Positions 30,377 to 42,280 of a stretch of DNA of 64,000 bases are shown piece after piece. Each line of letters starts with the position of its first letter. Positions within the stretch are counted from its first letter, which is position 1. The position numbers and the translations under genes are program-made. The DNA comes from Beaufortia kweichowensis (taxonomy: Eukaryota; Chordata; Actinopteri; Cypriniformes; Gastromyzontidae), in the NCBI GenBank assembly GCA_019155185.1, contig CM032816.1:2891418-2955417 (forward strand). Direction: 5' to 3'. The notes beneath the pieces were generated by a model. The model was not told the DNA's origin. It saw only the letters and a program-made list of their open reading frames with translations, and did not search any database.

Positions 30377-33300
30377 TTACAGGACTGTGGCTTCCTGGAA
30401 AGCTTCCATCCATCTTTTAGGAAAAATAAATGAAATTATGTCAAGAACTGGTTATGGGTATGCCATCAGCTTCAGATGCATTAATCATCTCTGTTTAAGA
30501 TATTTTTACCTTTTTAAGAAAAATGTTTTTTTTCTTTTTAAGAAATTTTCTCTGTTTAAGAAAATTACCTTTGAAAGGCCTGGCTGTCATTCGCCCTGAA
30601 AATGTAGTAAAGAGTGTTTTTGTGGAAAACTTTAAATTGCAGAGAAGACTCTGGATTGTCAGGTTTGAGAGAGAATCCCAGAAGTGGTTGACTTTCCAAA
30701 GCAGCTACATCCTACAAAAACCAAAAAATTAAAAGAAGAGAAACTGGTGTTTACTGGCAGATTTGTAAAAAACAAACTTCTTAAAGAAAATAAGGTGTTG
30801 ACCCCACATACTTTGTACTGAATCAAATTATTTCATGACAAATTGAAAACAACATGAATTTAGTCTTATGACTTAATGAAATTTTGATTTAAAAACAAAA
30901 ATAAAAAAGACTACTGAAACTGATCTAGAAAAACAGCTCATTCTGAAACCATAAGAGACATTTACACATGACTGGCCACATTTACATGTCAATTAGATCT
31001 ATTTGGTTTTCACAAACTTGGCCCACCCAGTCAAGGTGGGAAAAGGTGGGATACCTAAGACCATTTCTTAAAACCAAAAGAACAAAAAAGTAAGTGATAA
31101 ATGTGGCAATGATTCACGAAACTATAACAAAATTAAACTGACCCCACAATTATAGATGAGTAATCAGTTTCATCCCCACCTCTTCAAGGTGGTTACGGTT
31201 GTGAAGCATGTTGGAATTTTTTGTCTTGAAAAATATATTAGGTCTGGTTTTGGCCCAAACAAGTGCATCTTGGGTAAAAGAAGATACTTAAAAAGTATTA
31301 CCTCGCTGGCAGCATACGTGTACAGAACTTTGTTCAAGATGATAAACCAGAATCTTCTCCACTGTCTCTTATTGCCCTTCGTCCTCTCCAGGTAGCCGCT
31401 CATCGAGGATGCACCATTGTTCGCTGAAACCTACAATAAATGTGTTTTGGTATCATTTACATCACATACAGTAACCCAGCCCCCAAATGAGACAAACTGA
31501 TTGATCACTATACATCCAGACAAATCAAATCAGTCCTAAACAGATTGTCCTGACTGTCTGAAGTGCTGAAACTGGATCTGTTTGTTCATATATACTGTAT
31601 CTGCATTGGTTGCTATAGCCGAAAGTGTCAAGAGACCCTCGTATAGACTTTCTCATATTACACCTTCAATTATCTGTTAGTGCAAAAAAAAGAATAGACA
31701 ACTAAAAAATATTTGGTTTGCAAAGTCGTAAAGGGTTCACACAAAAATTCAATTCTTTCATCATTTACTCATCCTCATGTCATTTCAAACCTGTATGACT
31801 TTCTTTCTTTTTCTTACATTGACCCCACTGACTTCCATTATATGAACACAAAACATTTTGTGTTCCACAAAAGACGTAAGTTTCGCATGACATGAGATGA
31901 ATAAATTATGAAAAATTTAACTTTTGGGTGAACTATCAATTTAAAGCCTAAAAGCCAGGTAAAATAAACAAATAAAGTTTGTTGAATAGTCACCTCTTTT
32001 AGTGCTGCTGGTATTTTTTTGATTCTTTTGTGGAAAGTACCAGAGGTTTTGCCAGTAGGTGACAGAGGTGTATTGCTGGGTCCCTGTTCACCTATTATTA
32101 GTAAAGAAACACATGCTCTTAATACGAAACAACACAAACACTGGCTTCAATCAGACTGATAGATTAGTATTATGTGTTTGTGATGAACCTGAACTGCTGT
32201 TCTGCAAACCAAGGAAACACTGATCACACACCCGTACAAGCCGATTCTTCAGATATTTCAATGGATGTTTGTTAGTCGAGCAGGCCTGACATACAACCTG
32301 GATAGCAAATGACAAGAATTCATGTACACACAAGCAGTTAACAATTACTGTGCAAATTGTAAAAAACGTATTTTTATGCATTACGTATACATAAAAATGT
32401 AATCAGATTACCCACGATGAATTAATACCAGGAGTAAACAGCATCAACTAAACAGTGCGGGATCATCTCACCTTTCCGCAGGCTCTGCAGTGATGACGTC
32501 TCCAGGTGAGGGTGAACTCACAGGTGCAGATCATACACATAGTGGCTCTCTCGTCTGGGATCCATATTGGGGCTTTGGTTCCCAGTTTGGCTCCATTATC
32601 TGGAACATCTTGTGTTGCCTGCTGAAACATGTCATGAAGGGATAGTCCACAAAAAATGTCATTTTATAAACACATGTTAAGATATATTAATCGTCTCTCT
32701 TCACTTCTGCTTCAGAAGACATTTATTAAGCGATCAGATTTGGATTATTTTAATGAAGAACGTGTGTGCTCTTCTGAGCTTCAACAATTTAGGACCAATA
32801 TTTGTACTATATAAAAAGTGGCATACATATTTACAAAAAACATTGTGTCCAGAAATGATACACAACTGGAAATGATATACATCTGCGATGGCATGAGTCA
32901 ACCGTAAATGCTGACAGTTAACACCTTGCACATTATTATTACAGAAATATTCTTTGTTAAATACCACTTTTAAGAGAATCTGTGGCATGCTGTTTATTAC
33001 CACAGACAAAGTTATTTGGAGGTGAGGCTGTGTTTTAGGTGAATGAACTGCTGGTAATGCTTTTCCAAATGCAGTTCGCTTCCTGTACAAAATGGTTAAG
33101 GTATAGTGATGTCTCGTCTCTTTTTTTGGTATCCTTGTGCACTTTTTCTTTAAATTTACAGGTATTAAAAGATTACATGGCCTTGGCCTGAGTATGTAAT
33201 TGCATATAAATGAATTCTATCAGATTCATATAAGAAAAAAATATTAAAATAATTTTAAAAAATACAAAACATTGTGATTACACATGTAATGTAAACTATT

Positions 33301-36300
33301 ATGGTAATACGTTCCAAAAAGTGTAAAATGCTTTACACAGTTATTTTCTGTGGTGGATGAACAGCATGTGCCTCAAGCTTCATTTGTATTTAGAATATCT
33401 CTTTTAGGTTTGTGCTTTACTCAGTATAACAGGTTATATGAATGAATTGTTTTACCATCTCTGCGTTTCTAATTACAGTGATATTATTGTTGTAATCTTC
33501 GATGGCAGTGGATATCGCCCGCAGCCACTCATCTCGACAGGCAGCAGAACTTTAAGGAGAAAACAAGAGTGTGTGTTATATTTTTATTAAGAGTTGTCAA
33601 ATGGTCAGATACAGTTCAAACCTGAATTACAAATTAACAGTAATAAATACCATAACAGACCAAAGTCTCACCAGACAACTAAATATAGTGTCTGAATGTG
33701 CAATACTAGGATGACGTTACCAATACAGCCATAGCCCTTACTATAATGTTATTTTACGTTATCCAGAATCAGTTTTATAGATTTATTAGATAATTAAATC
33801 CTCAACAATGTATAATAAAAAAAAATCCTCACCTGGCAGACAAGATGAAAGACCGTTCAACACTCTCAATGTTCAGCTCGTGATAGCCTTCCTGATAACG
33901 TTTACTGACCTAAGATAACACAATATATTAGAAAAATTAATACAATATTTAAAATATTTTACTGTTTCTAAACACTGTCTGTATGCTGATCTGATTACAA
34001 ACACAAAGCAAACAGAAGAAAATTTGTTTTAAAATATATTTAATGAATTAATCTGTTTTTAAATAAAAATGTGTCACACATTTTAAAGACATTAAACGAG
34101 AGAACCAGAGAAAAACAACTGAAAAAGAAAAGTTGTGGCTTTTAAGACCATGTTAGTTATTAGTAATTTAAGACTGTGATGTAACTAAAGCCTATTGATT
34201 ATTTAAACAAACCAATAGATAAACTACATATAAATCTTACCTTCATGCCAGCCAACGAGAGCATGTTGTTCACTCTAAAATTTCCTGACGGTAATGGTGT
34301 GCTATACAGAAGCCCGTCATTAAACTGTTGATGAATAAAATAAAAATTATTAAAGAGAAAGAACTTAAAAAGACATTAAAATTCATTTATAGAGTGGATT
34401 GCAGATCTAAAATACTAATAAGCTTATATAAACACATTAGATGTCCATAAGCCCACACCATTATAATAAATACAAAAAATACTGTAATCCAAAACTCATT
34501 GTTTCATGCTGAGTAAAATAAAGAAACATACTAAAAAGAACATCCGCGGCTGCATCACTTTCCTCGAGGACTTCATCAGGATTCCCTCCTTTAACAAAAG
34601 CTGAACAACAAATACATCAGGATTACATGGGAATTTACTTTACGAAGGATTTACTGTAACAAATCACTAAATTCGCACATAAATCTTATAGCTTTTTACA
34701 TACTGTGTGGTTTTAAAGTTACTGCTGACATTATACCATCTATGAACTGATTACATTGCAGTTAATAATAACAATGTATCGTGAACATACCCGTCCAGGC
34801 TGGACAATCACATGTTGTCCAATGAGACGACACTGAACCTCATAGAGCTTCTGGAAGTTATCCTGTTTAAAAATATCATTTCACATGTCAATCTTAAGTA
34901 GACATTTATAACAAAAAAAGATTTTGAAGCAAAGTTGATTCTTTGTACCTCTTGCCTTACGATTTCATTGGCATGATTGGCCACCTCCTTTAGTATCACT
35001 AAAGCAGCTGTTAAGACGTAAAGATGGTTTTTCAGATAAAAACAATTACGATGAAGGTTTTTGGTAAGATTTTTTTATTTGTACCTTCTGCATCTTTGTA
35101 GTCTGGAGAATCTTCAGCGAGATTGTTCAAATAAGCTGGAGAGAAAACAAATATTTGAAAAGGCAAATATTTGCAGGTTTGTTATATTGCTAAACATTTG
35201 GACTGTAATGTAAAAACAAAAACTAGAATAATCCCTAGTTTAAACAATCATATGTAATCAACACACCAGCATTATTTCATTATTTCATTTTTTACAGTGT
35301 TGTAGCACTACGCTTTTGCTGTTTATTTAACTTAAAGCCCACAAATCCGATTTTGTCTTTTATTTTGCAAATCTGATTATGTTGTGCTAAAAGAAATGCA
35401 TGGATGCAAACATATCTCTAAGTATTACACTTTGCTGTATAGTTTTATGTACATGAATGATACCGGTTGACAAATAACACATTACATCATAAAATACATT
35501 AAAAACGTCCCAGCAACCATTTAGTTAATAGCCGTCCTTGAGCGATGCTTTATATTTTTTCCCTGTGTAAAAATGCTCACCCGTCAGAAGAAGCTGATAC
35601 TGTGGTATTCTCTGAATGGGTTTAAGCATGTAATGTTTCACTGCCAGATTCGCACAGCGCGGGTCGCTCTGTATCAGAAAGTCAAAGAGATGCCCGAGGG
35701 GAATTTTTTTGTGTCAGTACTTTAAGAATGCAAAAAGAAAACAAACACAGAAACTATTCACATCTTGACAAAGGCTATCATCCACACGAACTAGAGCAAC
35801 TAGGTTACAATTAGGAACTAAAAAAACAGGTCGGAGTGGTTTTATTACCTCAAATTCACGGACGACTTTAGCGAACGCTGGGTTTTTCCGGCAATGCTCT
35901 TCCAGAAGGGCCACATTCTTGTCGAACTCACGGATGTAAGTAGAGTACATTTTAAGATAAGGTCCCTTCTTCACAAATATGTCTGCTACGGCACAATGCT
36001 CGTCCCTGTCAAAAATTGACAAGTTTTTGATCAGATTTAAGCAATATATGAATTGTTCTCGCATATTAAACTAAACTAAAGCTATACATGTAAAACAGTT
36101 TGCTTTTGTGTGTTTTATTATGTTGTATTTCTTTAATTAAACCAGTTGATCTGATAATTTAATACATAATTGAATGACAATCTAACATTTTTAAGTGTGG
36201 CCTAAATGTCTACATATCTATTAATCATGCCGCTGTCTATCAAATCATGACTGACCTAAATACACTGTTCTGACTTTCCATTGTTAAATGAATATAAAAG

Positions 36301-39300
36301 TATGCAATGTGTCATTTATTGAGGTCGAGTCAAGTGTAGTAGAATTACCAGCGAGCGACTCGTTCTTCCAGCTCTTTCAACAGGCTGCAGTTCAGCTCGT
36401 AAAGCTGCGGCAAAGAACACAAGATCTGCTTCAGGACTCGCTCGTCAATCACACCTTTCCCCGCCTGACAGGAGGCTTTCAATACTGCTTCACGGAAGTC
36501 CTGCAGAGGACAAGTTAAGAAAACTGTGACCGAGCAAAACAAAATGTCACCCAGTCTGTGAAAACACAGCTAAAGTCATTTTTTGTGATTTTTCTGTTTT
36601 CTACATAAAACCATTCTACGTAATGTAAAGAACATGCTGTGAGAATTTAACATTGATATCTTTAATATTGTCTGAGTAATGTCATGTCAAAGATCGAAAT
36701 CATAGTGAAATTAATAGGTGAAGTAAAACTTCGATGCTCGTTATCTCAGAATTCGATTTTTAGACTGGTTTTCACAGACTGGGTCACAAGTCATGAAGAC
36801 ACAACGTACGAATAATAGTACAAGAAAGCTACGTTATTTTAATAAAATAAAAGATACATTAGTGATTTTGCTCACATGCATAAGCAAATGAAGCATAAGA
36901 AAATATTTAGGAGTTAATGTGACTGTGATTTACTCATATTTCAGTAAACAGACACATAATCAGGCTTTACGTAGGATATTACGTAATGGCTGTGGCTAGA
37001 TCGGTAAAACTGGATATAATGAACACTTACAATATGCAGGAGCTTCAGTACGCCCACAAATCTGCAAAAAATAATTTTATAAAAATTGTATAAACATAAT
37101 TCATGTTTCACCAAACCCATATTCTGATATTACTTTTAAATAAAAAATTATAAAATTATATTTTATTATATAATGGATTAGTCGAATAGACTAATATTAT
37201 AACATTTGTTGTTTTGTGTAAAGATTCTTAAAAAAAAGACTTACATTTTCTCTGAAGACAAGATTTCATTAACAATGTATGCAACCTTGGTCTTTTTAGA
37301 CTTCATCTAACAAAAATCAGAAAGATTTCTGCTATAAAAAGACTGTATGTTAGGTATTTTTAATATGCTATAAGTATGAATACAGTACCTGTCTCTCTGT
37401 ATTGGTGGTGTTGTCTTCCTCTGAGCTGCCTTCATCTTCTGAAAGTGTGTAGTCAGATGCTTGCATTTCTTCAAGCACATTTCTGAAAAAAAAAACACAC
37501 ACACAAAAGGCATCTTACAGGAACTAAAATAATTTTTAATAATTTATTCAACCTCGTGTCATTCCCAACCAAAAAACATTCACCCCCGTTGACCTTCATT
37601 GTATGAGTGCAAACCCACTGAGACAGTTCTCAAAATATCATATAAAGGTCTTCAAGTGTGTGAGAGTTTTTGTTTTTTAATATAACTATTCTTTTAAAAC
37701 GTCACATTGCAATCTATATGGTATTCAACAACAGTGACATATACTGCGAAAAACACAATCAATCAAATAAAGCCAATTGTGAAATTATACAACATATAAG
37801 CTTTTCTGTAGTCAGTTAATATAATACAACACGTTCAAAATGTTTTCAATGCCATGTCATATGGGTGTGTCGCAAACTAAAACACTTTTTGACTTCCTCT
37901 CTGATCAAATGTTTTCTCTGTGTTTCTCTGCCAGGAAATATATAACAATTAAAGTAAGTCAACTAAATGAACAAAAAACACCAGTATACCACTAAACTGC
38001 AATTTACAGTTTACATGACACTGTATAATTTGCTTTGCATTAGATAACAAAATAATAATGTGTGCCAATTTGGTAACCAGAATGTGTCCATATTTCCATT
38101 TTGTCTTCACTTTTTACAATTTATTTATTGATTGAACCTAAAAAAACCCTAAAAAAAAGTTAAAATACCTTTGAAGAAGCTCCTGTTGTGAAGAGTTTGT
38201 GTGGTTTTCAGAAAACACCTCTGGGATCTCATAAAGACCATCATCCTCATACACATACGTCAGGTTTTGATAATTATTGGTGACCTCTATGTTTGCAGTG
38301 CTAATAGGAGGCAGATTTTCATATTGCACGATATCTTCATATACATGTTCATACAGCGGTTCACATTCACCATCATTTTCCACATTTATCTCAAGGTCGT
38401 CTCCATCAACACTTTGCTCGATTCCAGTTCTTTTCCCATTTGCTAGTCCTTTGAGGTTCAGTCTGTCAATATGAGCGTTGTGTTGTGATATCTGTCTTTC
38501 AGAAGAGACCTGGTGATGGTTTTCTTCTGAATCCACTGACTGCTCGTTCTTACCGGCGGTGAAGTCATGATCCTGTCCGTTTTGGAGCCTGGGCACCTTT
38601 TTAACACTAAAGTTAAGGTTCATGAACCTTAGCATGGAGGGTTTTTCCAGACCGTCAGGCCTACGCATGTCGGCCGAGGATAAAGACCTGGATTTGGGTT
38701 TGAGGTTCTTGCTTGGCATGTTGCACGCTTCATGATTTCTTTCATGAGGAGTTAGTGGAGTTCCTTTTCCCTGTGCATCTGTTTTGCAATCTTCATTTTT
38801 GATTTCAGCTTGAGGAGACCTGAACATCTTAATCTTTTTTAGAAGTCCATCTACTAAAATTTCTGTAGTGTTATCAGCTCTGGGGTTTTGAGCTACTCTT
38901 CTCCATACAGGATATTGATTATGTGTAACCGAATCGTGAGAAGTATCAACACATGAATCCAGATTTTCTGCTTTGACATCAGTGTCACACTCATCAACAC
39001 TTTGCCACGCGTTTTGAGTTTTATTTTGCTGCAAACGAGGGATCTTCCTGCGTGGGGCGGGTACCGGAGCTCCCCGGATGTCATTTTGGGTACCGTTGAT
39101 GGCCCGATGTCCTTCAGTTGTAACCTTCAGCTTGTTGAACAGATCTGGACTGTTTTCATCAATGGGTAATATAGTAGGCTCTGTTCTGGTAAGTTCAGTT
39201 GACTCTTGAGGGACAACGTTGGATTGTTCTCTCTGAACTTTACACTGCATAGCTACGGGTTGAGCTTTCCTTTCAGGCTTGGAAACGACATGTGTTTGAT

Positions 39301-40766
39301 CGTCAAATTGACTACTGTGTACACTATTACTTGAGGTTTCCTTACATTCATTGTGTTCTGGCATATAATCAACGGATATAATGGTAGGAGCAATGCTTTT
39401 CTGTTGCGTCTCAGAGCCATTTGTTCCATTCAGAACGATGCTCTGATTTGCTTTTGAAGGATGCGAGTTTTGAAACTGAGATGTTTTTTTAGGTGTTTTA
39501 AGCAGATAGACATTGTTATTCAATGAGCCGTTTCTAGAGATGCACTTAGACGAAGTGAATTTCGTATCCTCCGATATTGTCTTTTTGGTTCCATCCTTAT
39601 TATATGGATCAGGACATTTTTCACGTTGAAGCACATTTTGGTTTCTGTCCTTTGGTGCTACGCAATCTGCACAATTTCCATTTTGCAAACACAAACAGGG
39701 ATGATGTAATCCCACTCCGGCTTGTTGTTCTCCACGTGCACTCCATTTCTTAAACTCAGAAGTCCAACGTTCCTCGTGACGTCTGGCTTTGGTGAAGCAT
39801 GAGTTTGGTGCTCAGCTTTGGATTTGAGAGGTTTGGAGTGAAAAGTTGGAGGAGGGATTTTGGACAGGCATGGCTTTGGTGCCACAGCAGGTTTTCACTT
39901 TATTTTCAGCTGATTGTTGATAAGCGAACAATCTTGAAACAGATTCTGTTAGCACTGCTGCCGGTTTTATGCTTGGTTTTGGTGCCAAAGGTGGTTTCTG
40001 CTCACCTGCTGGGAGAAAAAAAAGACATTGAGAGATATAAGAACAAAAAAGGTAGCTCTGGTCATAAAATAGCCTACATTATCATTGTCTAACTAATATA
40101 ACAGTTAAAACAACATGCTGACTTCATCTTTCTCTCGAATCCTAAGCTGTTTGAGTAAAATACAACAGACAAATATTATAGTAAAACTACAATAAAACAT
40201 ATTCAATCAACATTGAAAAGAGCAGTTCTCTTCATGAAAGAGTATTTAAAGGGACAGTTCACCAAAAAAAAATTCTGTCATCGTTTATTCATCTTCATGT
40301 AATTCAAAACCTGTATGACTTTCTTTTTATGCACAACACAGAAGATATTTGAAAAAATCTCACAAAATGTTCATACAATGGATGTTAATGGGGGCCATTG
40401 TCGTTTGGTTAACAGCATCCACAGGTTCAAAAAGCATTAAACTGTCATTTTCAGTTTCAATATTGATGAATACTTAAAAAATGCATGGGAACTCCCTAAC
40501 AAAAACAAATTCAAGATGTCTATTATGTTACCGTTTAAAATACATATATTGATGATCAGAAATGCATATACAAAGTTTTGCCTTCAAAAGCTAATGGCAT
40601 TTTAAGCACAGAATAAACATTTTTATTTGTTGTTAAAACAAACATCAGTTTACTTTGTTTACAGTATACTTAGAAGTGTTGTGGATGTGTTAAAACCTCT
40701 TTCTATTTTGGATCATTCTTTCATCTGTAAAACACAAAAAAATGACTCACCTGTCCTCTTCATCAT
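30377..40766 (-). CDS. fgd6: FGD6: FYVE, RhoGEF and PH domain-containing protein
   Basis: 21 coding exons, 5' to 3': 40751-40766, 38169-40005, 37389-37482, 37245-37306, 37031-37061, 36349-36500, 35849-36005, 35581-35668, 35085-35135, 34949-35007, 34791-34862, 34532-34600, 34241-34324, 33833-33909, 33456-33549, 32472-32621, 32189-32297, 31994-32091, 31302-31430, 30569-30711, 30377-30413. Exon 1 (MMKRT) joins in phase to EQKPPLAPKP. The big second exon is the low-complexity N-terminal part with repeated APKP motifs. Then come DH (EILSSEKMFVGVLKLL, IFVKKGPYLKMYSTYI, KPIQRIPQYQLLL), PH1 (GILMKSSRKVMQPRMFFL), FYVE (WIPDERATMCMIC, WRRHHCRACGK, RVCDQC) and PH2 (SGYLERTKGNKRQWRRFW, DVAALESQPLLGF), ending WMEAFQEATVL. 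The pattern matches FGD6 better than FGD1-5. Role: Cdc42 GEF with phosphoinositide binding at endosomes and actin structures. Exon 2 carries two homopolymer frameshifts (see findings). Confidence 0.92.
31730..31945. mobile_element. MITE (ATAGTTCAC family), degenerate copy in an fgd6 intron
   Basis: Starts aaagggttcac and ends gtgaactat; the body has tcatttactcatcctcatg and acctgtatgactttc. It is the same family as the copies at 45785-46010 and 46686-46909. Confidence 0.65.
40248..40420. mobile_element. MITE (ATAGTTCAC family), truncated copy in fgd6 intron 1
   Basis: aaagggacagttcacc followed by the family's acctgtatgactttcttt; the right terminal repeat is missing. Confidence 0.55.
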
Positions 40767-41418
40767 CTCTGATGTTCACTTATTCATAAGGCATATGCGA
40801 ACACTGCCGACTTTCTCTTAGTGTTTGTATTTTCCAGTACATATTGTTTAAAGTTTAAAGCCGGTGTTCAGCTGATATTTTCAGTCTAGTTAAATAAGGA
40901 AAGCTTGTGATCAAACTCCTTCACATACTCGGAGAGGGCGGGTTATACCCATAAACACATCAGCACACGTGTCACACACATTCACAAGCACTTGGTGTAC
41001 AGTAATCCTTTACAGTGTGTGTGTGTGTGTGTTGATCTGCATTAACAGAACTCAATGCAAAGCAAAACTATGTTGGAAACAGACTAGATAAAATCTCCTC
41101 TTAACTGTACGTAAAAGAAACTAAAATCTTTCAATAAAGCATTAAACCTATCCAACCTTAACTTCTCTGATTATTTGAACATGTAAATAAACTTAAAATA
41201 TAACTTAAGAGGTAAAATAAATTTTAGGATTTCAGGATGTAGGAATACGCTGTTAAAAGTTTGCACCGATGTAAACATTTGCTTTCACGACGTTTGTTTT
41301 GTAGTAGTTCAACAGCGCCCTCGTGTGTGAAAGAGAACATTTAAACATCCCTCAACGAAAAAGAGAAACTTTTATTTGATTTGCTAATGAACAGTTATTG
41401 CAAAGAAGTTATTATTTT

Positions 41419-41590
41419 AATATTTAATGTTTAATATTTAATACAATTTTAATGGCCAGTCCTATTGGGAAACTTTAAATCTGATCAAATTATTCTGTAA
41501 TGTAAATTAATATTTAATGTTTAATATTTAATACAATTTTAATGGCCAGTCCTATTGGGAAACTTTAAATCTTTACAAATTATTCTGTAA
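41419..41590. repeat. Tandem duplication, 90-bp period, two copies
   Basis: Copies at 41419-41500 and 41509-41590 share ggccagtcctattgggaaac and flanking AT-rich sequence with a few differences. It lies between fgd6 and uevld. Confidence 0.9.
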
Positions 41591-41729
41591 AAATGTAAAT
41601 ATGCTACTTTTCAAAAAGGTAATATTAAATCTTTAAATCTCTTTTAAGATCTCTTTTTAATATTAAAGAGATTTAACATATAATTAGAAAATGTATGTAG
41701 CAAAATGTACTTTCACTCATTGAAGACAT

Positions 41730-42280
41730 TTCCGCGCGCGTCCTCTCGGCTTGCCGTAGCTCAGATCAGGTGGACTGTATTAAAGATTGTGGATATTAAC
41801 AAGACACTGCACTTCTCTTATCATAAATGAGAAAAATAGTAAAATAAGCCCCGCCTGCATTATAAAGAGCCAATCACCAATCGCTAAAGACTTGACGAGC
41901 CTCTAGGGGAGCGGCTCCGTGCAGCGTGTTGAGAGCTTTGCGCATGCGCAGTATCTGCGGACGCGGAACTAGCAGAAATTGGGCTTAGGAAACAATACAT
42001 ATGATGCAGTTGTTGTCACATTTAATATTTGGCTAGAAATATGTAATTTTTTTGTTATCTTAGCAACAGGTGCATGTCTTCCTTCATTCAAATAGATAAG
42101 GTTTGGTCTAGTATTACTAAAATATGTACCCGAATGCGTTGCAAATATGGCCACCTAGTGGAATGACTTCACTTAAAGGGTCTTTAACTGTATTTGCGGA
42201 AGTATTCTCGTTATTGCTCAGTTGAGATTGGCAACATCATTCTTTTCTTACCGCTGTCTTGCTGTTTTTGAACACAGATC
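41730..42280. promoter_or_regulatory. CpG-rich divergent promoter region of uevld (and possibly fgd6)
   Basis: Holds CpG-dense pieces (ccgcgcgcgtcctctcgg at 41731; ggacgcggaac at 41959) and a perfect NRF1-type palindrome TGCGCATGCGCA at 41939-41950, about 330 bases upstream of the uevld ATG. No TATA box in the usual place. fgd6 starts 1.5 kb away on the other strand, so it may use this or a closer promoter near 40.8-40.95 kb. Confidence 0.55.

Noticed and set aside
30318..30599. Plus-strand ORF with an acceptor-like start (IQSDAYGNITLSAIYRTV) that looked like an exon of an unknown gene
   Set aside because: Its reverse strand is the last coding exon of fgd6 (WMEAFQEATVL then stop), which explains its constraint.
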